Below, in pieces: positions 8,937-17,021 of a stretch of DNA of 64,000 nucleotides. This DNA is from an uncultured Methanobrevibacter sp. (GTDB taxonomy: Archaea; Methanobacteriota; Methanobacteria; Methanobacteriales; Methanobacteriaceae): the NCBI RefSeq assembly GCF_902764455.1, contig NZ_CACWVY010000014.1, positions 62,001-126,000 on the forward strand, given 5' to 3'. A program made the translations under genes and the position numbers. Within the stretch, counting starts at the first letter, position 1; each line of letters begins with the position of its first letter. The notes beneath the pieces were generated by a model. The model was not told the origin of the DNA, ran no database searches, and worked only from the letters and a program-made list of their open reading frames with translations.

Positions 8937-9629
8937 TTACACCTGCACAATTATATCACTATTGTTCAAATCACCAATAGGTTTAATATACAAGATTTTA
9001 TCTGTTAAATCTTGATAAAATGCTCCATCATGATTTTTTAATTCTTCAAGACTGCTTACACTACGATAACCAGAGTTATTTTCAAAAACTCTGATTACAG
9101 TATTTTCTTCATAAGAATAAAAGATATTATTAGTTTCATCAATAATGCTCCAGGCATTTTTCTGAAAACTTGTTGTGAATTGATAAATATATTCAATGTT
9201 AATCTCACCACTAATTCCTGAGAATACTGTTTGATCTATCTTGTTGTAAACATCATGACTAATGAGTAAATCTTCATTTTTACTGTTTAAACTAATTACA
9301 CCTATCTCGGTCGCATCACTTATTTCATCAACTGTAACATTACACGATAATATAATTCTTTTGTTATCTATTTCTACAGTTGAACTGCATTTTTTTCGTA
9401 ATCTTTCATTACTTAATTTTCTATCTGTTCTTTTTGGAGGCAATGTTCCATTTCCAATTACTATGTAATTTATAGGACTGCATAAATCATTATCAATGCA
9501 TCGGTAAAGGAAAAACGCTTCTCCAACACGGGTGATAATGTTATGTCCTTTTATTTTTAGTTTAGTATTAAGAAACATGGTTGTAATTGGAATTGTGAAT
9601 GAATATGCTCCTTTAACATTTAAGTTCAT
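8937..9629 (-). CDS. Tail-associated protein, unknown
   Basis: 230 residues, largely beta-like. Its start overlaps the stop of the preceding small gene (ATGA-type overlap), and its stop is 3 nt before the next gene, so it is embedded in the tail-fibre operon. No known domain recognised. Probably a structural protein of the tail tip or fibre base. Confidence 0.5.
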   Translation of the reverse strand: MNLNVKGAYSFTIPITTMFLNTKLKIKGHNIITRVGEAFFLYRCIDNDLCSPINYIVIGNGTLPPKRTDRKLSNERLRKKCSSTVEIDNKRIILSCNVTVDEISDATEIGVISLNSKNEDLLISHDVYNKIDQTVFSGISGEINIEYIYQFTTSFQKNAWSIIDETNNIFYSYEENTVIRVFENNSGYRSVSSLEELKNHDGAFYQDLTDKILYIKPIGDLNNSDIIVQV

Positions 9630-9901
9630 ATGAAATCAACCTCACATATTAACTCTCCATTAGTCTTTTTTAGATTTAAATTTGAAAAAATACTTATCAT
9701 ATTATTTTGAGGAGTTGACGTTGAAGCAGAATCTACATGGATTATTTTACCTAACGGCATTAATTTTTGCAATCTTTTCTCAAGGTTAACTCCTTTTTCA
9801 ATTTGAATATTTGCAGGTATTTTATTTGAATCAAATTCTAAATCATAATTATTCGGACTCATGAATGGTTCGTTTCGTAGTTTTTTACAATTATTTGACA
9901 T
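9626..9901 (-). CDS. Small virion-operon protein, unknown
   Basis: 91 residues, no domain recognised. It overlaps the next gene by 4 nt (ATGA), a translational coupling. Position between two fibre-type proteins suggests a structural or assembly role. Confidence 0.5.
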   Translation of the reverse strand: MSNNCKKLRNEPFMSPNNYDLEFDSNKIPANIQIEKGVNLEKRLQKLMPLGKIIHVDSASTSTPQNNMISIFSNLNLKKTNGELICEVDFI

Positions 9902-9921
9902 AAAAATAACCTAAAATTATT

Positions 9922-11100
9922 TTATTCTGTGAAGTAAACTAACTGTCCTAAAATCATATTACTAGTATCAGCATTTGCACAATAAATCTTAATTTGATAT
10001 ATTCCATTAGTTAATACTGGTTTTACTTGGCCGTGAGCAGTAGCATTCGCCCAGGTACTATATGCTGCATTAGTGGTTGGAACATATCCTTGAGGGAAAT
10101 TACAAACATAAATATCGCTTCCTTTTTTAAAAGTACTGTTTCCTTGCAAATGATAATCCATAATGACTAATTTACCCATTTTTCTGAAAGTGATTGTAGA
10201 ATCATTATTGAAACGTCCACTACTCATATCAGTATTTCTTAAAGTAATTGAAGAAATTTCTAAAGAATTAAATATCTCACCTAACCTGGCATCTAATAAT
10301 TCATTAATTCCGGATTGGGTAACTTCACTACCTACGGATAAGGGAGTTCCTCCGGTAATATTGCTGAAGTCACAATTGTTAGTTACAGTATGTATTAACT
10401 GTGTTGCAGGAGCATTATGCACATTAAAAGTAGTTCCATTCAAATTCAAACCAGTACCTGCAGTATATGTGGTGTCGGTTGCAGGGATACCTAAAGCAAC
10501 AATATCATTTTTACTCACATTTGCAGAACCGGTTATATGTCCTTGTGCATCGTATTTGATTTTTATCAATGCATTAGTAGTTACAGGAGTTAAACCTGTG
10601 TTGGTGTGTTTGAAAGTAGTGTCAGTTAATGTTAAACCATCTCCTGCAGTGTAAGTGGTATTTGTATCACTGGCAGGAATTCCAAGACCTGTAATATTAT
10701 TTTTTGTTATATTTAATTTGCTGAAGGGTAATTTGTCGATTGTTTTAATATTATTATCACTATCAATAACCACAGGTTTTTTTGCAGAACTAGCATCATT
10801 AGAAGTAATTTTCCCATCATTAGTAATACTTCCGTGAGCATGACTTGTTGGTGTCATACTTGTTGGAAAATCAGTAATTTCTGATTTAGAGTGAGTATGA
10901 CTGGTGGGAGTCATGGTTTGTGGGAAATCAGTAATTTCTGATGTAGTATGAGTGTGACCTGCAGGTGGTAAGCTGCTTGGGAAGTCTGTTATTTGTGATT
11001 TTTGGATTTCTATTGTTTCTTTGTCGGTGAGTAGGTCATCGACTGTGGCTTTAGGGTAGAAAAATTTTTTCATTATTCTAACAAGTTGATATTTTATCAT
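9922..11100 (-). CDS. Tail fibre with SHTH repeats
   Basis: 392 residues. The N-terminal 80 or so contain three repeats of the form SHTHSKSEITDFP, a common phage fibre motif in which His pairs often bind metal along a trimeric shaft. Two further copies of a 'YTAGDGLTLTDTTFKHTN' type repeat follow. The C-terminus (from STITFRKMGKLVI) shares a head domain with the protein at 5626-6459. It is the last minus-strand gene before the recombinase and is likely a receptor-binding fibre. Confidence 0.75.
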   Translation of the reverse strand: MIKYQLVRIMKKFFYPKATVDDLLTDKETIEIQKSQITDFPSSLPPAGHTHTTSEITDFPQTMTPTSHTHSKSEITDFPTSMTPTSHAHGSITNDGKITSNDASSAKKPVVIDSDNNIKTIDKLPFSKLNITKNNITGLGIPASDTNTTYTAGDGLTLTDTTFKHTNTGLTPVTTNALIKIKYDAQGHITGSANVSKNDIVALGIPATDTTYTAGTGLNLNGTTFNVHNAPATQLIHTVTNNCDFSNITGGTPLSVGSEVTQSGINELLDARLGEIFNSLEISSITLRNTDMSSGRFNNDSTITFRKMGKLVIMDYHLQGNSTFKKGSDIYVCNFPQGYVPTTNAAYSTWANATAHGQVKPVLTNGIYQIKIYCANADTSNMILGQLVYFTE

Positions 11101-11314
11101 AGATTTATCACCTTTTTAAAATTAATTTTAGTTTGTTAAAAATTTTTTATAGATCTATAAAAAATAAAAACATTCAATTTTTTTCTTTTTTTTCTTTTTT
11201 CTATGGTAATCTTAAGAAAAAAGAAATCTTGACTTTTTATACTTTTTATTTGATTAAATGCAAAGTCTTTATTACCTCCTTTCTCTAAATATCTTCACAC
11301 AAAGGTGATTTTGT
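11101..11314. other. Divergent intergenic region
   Basis: 214 bp, very AT-rich with long pyrimidine runs on the plus strand. It lies between the minus-strand fibre gene and the plus-strand recombinase and so must carry the promoters or leaders of both. AAAGGTGAT, a clear ribosome binding site, precedes the recombinase ATG. No strong hairpin other than the imperfect AATCTTAAG/AAATCTTG region near 11205-11230. Confidence 0.4.
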
Positions 11315-12460
11315 ATGGATACATATGAGATAAGTAATAATACAATAATGAAAACAAATGAAGAGGATTGTGAAATCACAATTGAAGAAAATCTTCAAGC
11401 CATTATCGATTATGATGATTTTGGTATTGGGGAAAATATTTTTGAACAGTTTTGTTTAGAGAAAAATATTAAAGAACAAACTATAACTAATTATAGTGTT
11501 GCTCTAAACTCTTACTGTAGATTTCATGATAAATCTTTAAGAGAATTGCTTGTTGAAGCAATGATTGATGAACATCGTAGAATACCTTTAAAAGAAAGAA
11601 GGTTGAAAAGAAGAATTGTAAATTGGAGAACTGATTTATTATCTCAAACTAATTCTTGGAATACTATTAAAACTTATGTTAATAAGATTTTAGCATTCTA
11701 TAGGCATTTTGAGATTGAAATTCCTAAAATTAAACCAGTGCAGATTGATAAACCTTATCAAACTTCTTATTTGGATTTACCGAATAAAACTCATATTCGT
11801 GAAGTGATTAGTAATGGTCAGATTCCTTTATGGTTTCAAGCATTGATTCTGTTCATGTCAAGTAGTGGTTCTGCAAAGGCAGAAACTTTAAGTTTAACTG
11901 TTCAACAGTTTGTTGATGGAACAACAGATTATCATAATGGAGGCAGTATAACTGAGATTTGTAATCAGTTATTATTAAAAAAGAATGTGGTTCCTACTTT
12001 TTATCTTCGTAGAATTAAAACTGATAAATGGTATTATACTTTCTGTTCGCCTGAAGCAACAGAGTATATTTGCAGGTATTTACTAACTCGTAAAGATTTA
12101 GAGTTGTCTGATAAGTTATTTCCAATTGAGGATAATACATTAACTCAAAATTTCACAAAAGTGAATGATCGAATGGGTTATGGGTTTAAAGGTAGGTATA
12201 GGTTTTTCAGAAGTCATACTCTTCGGAAATTTCATGCAAGTAATATTAATCTTGGTCAGGAGTATGTTGATGCTTTGCAAGGTCGGAGTAAAGATTATGT
12301 TCATGAAACTTATATTAAAACTAATCCTAATGAGTTAAAACAGATTTATATGTCTGCAATGGAAAATGTGATGATTTTCAATGAAGAAAAAGAAGAGAAA
12401 CACGAAGAGTATCATATCCACATCAATATCTTCGTGTCTGAAGATAAAATTACTCTTTAA
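11315..12460 (+). CDS. Tyrosine recombinase inside the fibre locus
   Basis: 381 residues. An N-terminal SAM-like DNA-binding half (about 40-135) is followed by the catalytic half. Catalytic features: HTLRKFH (H301, R304), K235/K238 in RRIKTDKWYY, and the nucleophile in GRSKDYVHETY (Y333). The first catalytic arginine box reads SSGSAKAETLSL, where Ala-Lys (187-188) sits at the expected Arg. It is the only sizeable plus-strand gene in the structural region, surrounded by fibre and adhesin modules. It may recombine the adhesin locus rather than (or as well as) integrate the virus. The ribosome binding site AAGGTGAT supports the start. Confidence 0.85.
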   Translation: MDTYEISNNTIMKTNEEDCEITIEENLQAIIDYDDFGIGENIFEQFCLEKNIKEQTITNYSVALNSYCRFHDKSLRELLVEAMIDEHRRIPLKERRLKRRIVNWRTDLLSQTNSWNTIKTYVNKILAFYRHFEIEIPKIKPVQIDKPYQTSYLDLPNKTHIREVISNGQIPLWFQALILFMSSSGSAKAETLSLTVQQFVDGTTDYHNGGSITEICNQLLLKKNVVPTFYLRRIKTDKWYYTFCSPEATEYICRYLLTRKDLELSDKLFPIEDNTLTQNFTKVNDRMGYGFKGRYRFFRSHTLRKFHASNINLGQEYVDALQGRSKDYVHETYIKTNPNELKQIYMSAMENVMIFNEEKEEKHEEYHIHINIFVSEDKITL

Positions 12461-12714
12461 GTAGAATATTCTACTTCTTCTTTTTCTCCATTTATTATTA
12501 TACTAAATGTATAATCTTGATTCGGTTGATAGGATATTCCTGCAATTGCAACACCATTAGAGTCAGTCATAGTAGTTGCAAGGTGGGTGTCATTCATATA
12601 AAAACTAATTTCAGTTGATGGGTGGTCGGTTTCTGCTCTGATTTCAAGCATTTCGACTTTATTGTCCTCATCAATTTGTTCTATTTTTTTTGTAAGTTTG
12701 ATTTGATTTGTCAT
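12457..12714 (-). CDS. Small Ig-like module protein
   Basis: 85 residues with the pattern of a bacterial-type Ig half domain ('ISFYMNDTHLATTMTDSNGVAIAGI'-like strand arrangement). It is convergent with the recombinase, sharing the palindrome at its 3' end. It may be a free-standing adhesin module or the end of a larger recombined adhesin. Function inferred only from shape and context. Confidence 0.5.
   Translation of the reverse strand: MTNQIKLTKKIEQIDEDNKVEMLEIRAETDHPSTEISFYMNDTHLATTMTDSNGVAIAGISYQPNQDYTFSIIINGEKEEVEYST
12459..12476. repeat. 18-bp perfect palindrome at convergent gene ends
   Basis: AAGTAGAATATTCTACTT overlaps the stop codons of both the recombinase and the convergent module gene. 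It could be a bidirectional terminator or a recombinase recognition site. A partial copy (TAGAATATTCT) occurs near 13541-13552. A separate 9-bp inverted repeat, ACACGAAGA / TCTTCGTGT, lies just upstream at 12400-12408 and 12429-12437 in the end of the recombinase gene. Confidence 0.5.
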
Positions 12715-12768
12715 GTTATCACATTTATATAATTTTCTCGTGTTAAATCGTAATACTACTTATATATT

Positions 12769-13251
12769 TTACTGAATGGTCGCTGTGAGATTATCTAAAT
12801 AAATAATTGCCTCGCTGGAACCCAAACCGCAATTAAACCAGATTTTTGAAGTATTAACTACAATTTCATTACTTATTGTAATTGTTGTGAAAGAATTATT
12901 TTTAGCCACAGCTGTTGAAATTGTTTTAATAGCATTGCCGTTACCGTCCATAAATAGCAAATGTACTGTACAATTCGTATTAGGAGAGTAAAGTTCGAAG
13001 GATGCAGTTACTATTTTATTCAAATCATCTGCTGTAAAAGGTATAGGGAATCTTACCCATGCGGTTTCACTAGGATTCAGTTCAATGGAATAATTTCCAT
13101 TTGTTGAAAAGTTATTGTTTGATGAAACAGTTACTAGGTGTCCTGAAATATATTCTGTATTGTGAATTAATGATTTGTTTAAATCTGTCCCCGACCATAA
13201 GTTATGGTTGAATAGATTATTCTTATCTTTTACAAAATTTTTAGATGCAAA
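12769..13251 (-). pseudogene. Carbohydrate-binding-like module without a normal start
   Basis: An open frame of about 160 residues with no upstream ATG; only an internal TTG (13021-13023) could start it. It is homologous to the preceding module at 13252-13689: VKDKNNLFNHN matches VKDKTNIVPHN, NGNYSIELNPSETAW matches NGEYSIKFTQSTATAW, and YLDNL matches a YIDNL found in a shifted frame of the other. It is in the same frame as that module but separated by a TAA. Likely a silent or leftover adhesin cassette. Confidence 0.55.
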
Positions 13252-13689
13252 TTATCGATATATGTAACATTTTCCAACGATGCTGAGACTTGCAGAAATC
13301 TTAAACTTAATGAAGTTAACACTTGGCAACTCATAAGTTAAGGTAATTGTTGTTTTATCAGAACTTGCCGGAGCAATAATGTTAGTTAAATTATGAGGAT
13401 TTGGAGCCATTTCATATAATACTACCCATAATCGAGTATTTGTTAAGATATCCACAGTAAATTCAACTTTTACTTCTCCATTAATTGATATTACTGCATC
13501 GCAACCGGGCCATGCTGTGGCGGTGCTTTGTGTGAATTTAATAGAATATTCTCCGTTACTACTCCATTCATTTGATGTTGTGATTACACCATTATTCCAA
13601 GTATTAAACTTATTTGTATTTTTACTATAATCTCCAGCAGTCCATACATTATGAGGAACAATATTCGTCTTATCTTTTACTCCCCCCAA
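13252..13689 (-). CDS. Carbohydrate-binding-like adhesin module, frameshifted at both ends
   Basis: 145 residues in a beta-sandwich pattern. There is no ATG: the frame opens at TTG in a run of six G (13682-13687 as C on the plus strand) that overlaps the end of the upstream Ig-like gene. One more G, or a -1 ribosomal slip, would fuse the two as YTWGGVKDK. At its end the frame is also shifted: the expected ending YIDNL is present in another frame. It may therefore be produced only as a fusion, or be decaying. Confidence 0.5.
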   Translation of the reverse strand: MGGVKDKTNIVPHNVWTAGDYSKNTNKFNTWNNGVITTSNEWSSNGEYSIKFTQSTATAWPGCDAVISINGEVKVEFTVDILTNTRLWVVLYEMAPNPHNLTNIIAPASSDKTTITLTYELPSVNFIKFKISASLSIVGKCYIYR

Positions 13690-14042
13690 GTATAAGTCAA
13701 TGTAGCATCACCCAACACATCAGTTCGAGCAATACCCAACACTGTACCATCTTCTTGAGTAAACAAGACCGGAACATTAACACATGGATTATCATTCTGA
13801 TTTTTAACACTCGCAATCAAACTAACCACTTCATCAGTCACTACTGCATTATTTGTTTTACTCCAACTTATACTTGCCGGTGTATCAGACATTACATTAA
13901 TTTCAGTGTCTTCTTCTAGATTAAGATTAGGCACATCACATTGTATATTTAGATTTTCCGCATGTTCGCCAGTAATCTCGATACTACACTCACCATTAGA
14001 ATCAGTAACCCCTTCACCAATTAATTTTCTATAAGTAATCAT
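13677..14042 (-). CDS. Ig-like (Big) adhesin module
   Basis: 121 residues with one and a half Big-type Ig domains: GVTDSNGECSIEI ends a first half domain, and a complete domain follows (about 45-118, with VVSLIASVKNQNDNP and ARTDVLGDATLTYT). The ATG lies 5 nt past the stop of the LRR gene, with GGGAGG as ribosome binding site inside that gene's end, so translation is coupled. It ends in the six-G run leading to the next module. Probably part of a modular cell-binding adhesin. Confidence 0.65.
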   Translation of the reverse strand: MITYRKLIGEGVTDSNGECSIEITGEHAENLNIQCDVPNLNLEEDTEINVMSDTPASISWSKTNNAVVTDEVVSLIASVKNQNDNPCVNVPVLFTQEDGTVLGIARTDVLGDATLTYTWGE

Positions 14043-14047
14043 GTAAT

Positions 14048-15082
14048 TTAATCCTCCCTTTCAACTAATTTATTAGATGGATATCCTGCAGCAATATACT
14101 CTTGAAGTGTGCCATTAGGAATGCTAAATTGAGGGATGGTAGAAGCTATAAACCAGTTTGAATTATATGTTGGAATATTTGTCTCCCAATTAAGAATGAC
14201 ACTAGTTAACTTAGAGCAATAAGTAAGACAACAATACCCTAAACTTGTTACACTATCAGGAATAACAACATTGGTCAAACCAGAACAACCAAAAAGACAA
14301 TATTGTCCTAGACTTGTTACACTATCAGGAATAACAACATTGGTCAAACCAGAACAATTATAAAAACAACTATCGCTTAGTCTTGTTAAATTATTTGGAA
14401 GAATAACACTAGTCAAACCAGAACAATTATAAAAACAAGAGTTTCCTATATTTGTTACACTATCTGGAATAACAACATTGGTCAAACTAGAACAACCAAA
14501 AAAACAATCTTTTCCTAGACTTGTTACACTATCCGGAATAATAATATTGGTCAAATCAGAGCAATTCATGAAACAATCTTCTTCTAGACTTGTTACAGTA
14601 TCAGGGATAATAACATTAGTTAATCCAAGACAATCTCTAAAACAATTAACTCTAAATGAAGTTATATCCCCCATTAATGATATTGCATAATCCCCTTCAG
14701 TAGCATAAGTATGATTCAAACTATTCCTATTCGTATAGGTTGTTGTTGTTCCATCACCCCAATCAATAATAATCCCTGAACCAGAAAAACCATCTGTACT
14801 AGAGCTAACTGTAAATGTTTGTCCGGTAAATGATAAATGCCCATCAGCTTCAAATACTTGATAAAATTTCACATTTTCCCCCTCAACAGAGTCATTATAA
14901 TCAGTTAATGTAGCAGTAACTACACTTGTATCTCCAATCAAAATACTGCTTGGAGAAGCAACCAAACCTAAATGATAATTATGCTTTTCATAAAATACTT
15001 TACCTCCAAGACTAGCCCTCCTGACAGGTTTTCCATCAATGTATAATGTATTAATATTATTATTAACCGAAACCATACACAT
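14048..15082 (-). CDS. Leucine-rich-repeat (BspA-like) adhesin with Ig/PKD-like N-terminus
   Basis: 344 residues. After a short N-terminal segment there is a Big-type half domain (SPSSILIGDTSVVTATLTD), a PKD-like stretch (IIIDWGDGTTTTYT), then about six LRR_5 repeats of 23 residues with the pattern CFxNCSGLTNVVIPDSVTSLG (about 150-300). Such repeats are common in surface adhesins of gut microbes. The GGGGGG ribosome binding site favours the third-codon ATG (15074-15076) as true start. It is likely a receptor-binding protein of the virion, built from exchangeable modules. Confidence 0.75.
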   Translation of the reverse strand: MCMVSVNNNINTLYIDGKPVRRASLGGKVFYEKHNYHLGLVASPSSILIGDTSVVTATLTDYNDSVEGENVKFYQVFEADGHLSFTGQTFTVSSSTDGFSGSGIIIDWGDGTTTTYTNRNSLNHTYATEGDYAISLMGDITSFRVNCFRDCLGLTNVIIPDTVTSLEEDCFMNCSDLTNIIIPDSVTSLGKDCFFGCSSLTNVVIPDSVTNIGNSCFYNCSGLTSVILPNNLTRLSDSCFYNCSGLTNVVIPDSVTSLGQYCLFGCSGLTNVVIPDSVTSLGYCCLTYCSKLTSVILNWETNIPTYNSNWFIASTIPQFSIPNGTLQEYIAAGYPSNKLVERED

Positions 15083-15089
15083 TCCCCCC

Positions 15090-17021
15090 TTATGAACTGT
15101 TATGATACACTAAATCATAACTACCAGTAGTATCATCTTCAAAAACAACACTCAAATTCACAGTACTATAATCATTACTATCCATTTTACTGTTTAAACT
15201 TGATTGTAAATTAGTAACATCACTAATAGCATGATTATGACTAGTAGGAGGCATGCTTGTTGGCTTATCAGTTAAATCATCATAACTACCACTAGTAGCC
15301 ACCGTTGCCAAATCATTACTATTCACTTTACTATCAACCAAACCTTTCAACACTTTCCCTTGATTAGCAGACAAAGGTTTATTAGTATCACTTGAAGTTA
15401 AATTGTCTTTGATATCACTAACATTCACTTTAACAGATAAATCTTTAGCATCAATCAAACCTTTCAACACTTTCCCTTGATTAGCAGACAAAGGTTTATC
15501 AGTATCAGTGCTAGTTAAATTATCTTTAATATCATTAGTATTCACTTTATTAGGGATTGTTGCAACAAGATTCTTTTCAGAAGTAGTATAATCATTAGTG
15601 GACAAACCTTTACCGGTAACCTTATCAACTTTATCAGATATTGTTGCTACAGCATTTTTATCTTCAGTAGTATAATCATTAGTAGATAATCCTTTACCAG
15701 ATACTTTATCAACTTTAGCATTTAAATTATTACTTAAATTATCCAAAGCATTTTTATATGAATTATTGAAATCATTAGTGGATAATCCTTTACCAGTTAC
15801 TTTATCGACTTTACCGCTAATGTCCTGGTGAGTTACTTGATTCGCCGGTAAAACACCTGTAATTAAACTAACAGGTACACTTTTAATACTGAACTGATTA
15901 TTGTTCACTGTTAATGTAGTTTCATCTGCAGTATACACATCAGTTAAATCATGTAAATTCAAATACAAATGTTCTTCAGCACTAGTTCCCTCTTTAACAT
16001 TCAATACGAAATCAATATACTTATCCCCTCGATGAATTCCAGGAATTGGGACATTATCTGCAGTTGCTGTTTCAACACTTGCGGATTTAACAAGGAAATC
16101 TTTTGGAATGTTAATTTTAGCCCCTTTCGCCAATCCTCCTTGACTGATAACATATGTTGTTAAGTATCCTTGTTCAGGAGTAGATTGTTTTTGAACATCT
16201 ATTGTGAAACCTTCATCAACTTCATCACTAGTATAATAATGGAATCCATCATCATCAACTACAAGATCCCCAGTTTCTTCATCAATATAAATGGTTAGTA
16301 ATTTCCCTGAACCAGTTTCAATATTATTTAATAGGTCAATAATATCTTCTTTATTATAAAATTCAGCACAGATTACTGCATTTTGAACTGGATTGGTACT
16401 GTTAGGATTTAATGCATTGTCTACGATTGTCTTATTTGCTCCGGCTTCAATGCCTGCAAGTTTATTTTTATCAGCTGTAGTGTAATCGTTAGTTGATAAT
16501 CCTTTTCCGGTGACTTTATCGACTTTGTTGTCGATTGTTGCAACTTTACTTTTCTCAGCAGTAGTATAATCCTCAGTGGATAATCCTTTTCCGGTGACTT
16601 TATCGACTTTGTTGTCGATTGTTGCAACTTTACTTTTCTCAGCAGTAGTATAATCATTAGTGCTTAATCCTTTGCCAGCGACTTTATCTACTTTAGTGGT
16701 AAGGGTTTCTTCAATATCTTCAACATCGTCTTCAACATCACCAATACGTCCTTCCAATTCTGCTTTAACACTATTCAAAGTAGTAGTGTTTGCTTTAGTG
16801 TCCAGTAAACCTTTAAGTACTCTACCTTGATTAGCAGATAATGGTTTATCGGTATCAGTACTGGTTAAATTATCTTTAATGTCTGTTTTATTTACTTTCC
16901 CTTGAATAACTTCATGAGTCCTGATTGTTGTGTCAATTTCATTAGTTATTTCAGTTCTTGTACGAGTTTCACTTTTTTTGTAAAATAGATCAGTTAAATC
17001 GAGTGACTTTTTGGTTGCCAT
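15090..17021 (-). CDS. Long tail fibre with KVDKVTGKGLST repeats
   Basis: 643 residues. At least seven copies of KVDKVTGKGLSTNDYTT and four of DTDKPLSANQGRVLKGL, both classic fibre-shaft repeats of tailed phages, surround a central beta domain (about 235-400). Near the C-terminus is PPTSHNHAISDVTNLQSSL, related to the SHTH repeats of the fibre at 9922-11100. Its first 28 nt overlap the end of the next upstream gene. Probably the main long tail fibre. Confidence 0.8.
   Translation of the reverse strand: MATKKSLDLTDLFYKKSETRTRTEITNEIDTTIRTHEVIQGKVNKTDIKDNLTSTDTDKPLSANQGRVLKGLLDTKANTTTLNSVKAELEGRIGDVEDDVEDIEETLTTKVDKVAGKGLSTNDYTTAEKSKVATIDNKVDKVTGKGLSTEDYTTAEKSKVATIDNKVDKVTGKGLSTNDYTTADKNKLAGIEAGANKTIVDNALNPNSTNPVQNAVICAEFYNKEDIIDLLNNIETGSGKLLTIYIDEETGDLVVDDDGFHYYTSDEVDEGFTIDVQKQSTPEQGYLTTYVISQGGLAKGAKINIPKDFLVKSASVETATADNVPIPGIHRGDKYIDFVLNVKEGTSAEEHLYLNLHDLTDVYTADETTLTVNNNQFSIKSVPVSLITGVLPANQVTHQDISGKVDKVTGKGLSTNDFNNSYKNALDNLSNNLNAKVDKVSGKGLSTNDYTTEDKNAVATISDKVDKVTGKGLSTNDYTTSEKNLVATIPNKVNTNDIKDNLTSTDTDKPLSANQGKVLKGLIDAKDLSVKVNVSDIKDNLTSSDTNKPLSANQGKVLKGLVDSKVNSNDLATVATSGSYDDLTDKPTSMPPTSHNHAISDVTNLQSSLNSKMDSNDYSTVNLSVVFEDDTTGSYDLVYHNSS

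Noticed and set aside
11315-12460. Reading this recombinase as the provirus integrase with a nearby attachment site
   Set aside because: It is 8 kb inside the provirus among fibre genes rather than at an end; it may still integrate the virus, but position gives no support.
13538-13552. Partial copy of the 18-bp palindrome (TAGAATATTCT)
   Set aside because: Only 11 bp shared and lying in codons for a conserved NGEYSI motif, so chance is likely; kept only as a note.
15090-17021. Regular repeats considered as a CRISPR or DNA-repeat array
   Set aside because: The repeats are in frame and encode classic fibre-shaft motifs of varying spacing; no CRISPR array or cas gene is present.
9922-17021. 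Diversity-generating retroelement for the adhesins
   Set aside because: No reverse transcriptase and no template/variable repeat pair seen; recombination by the tyrosine enzyme is the better hypothesis.
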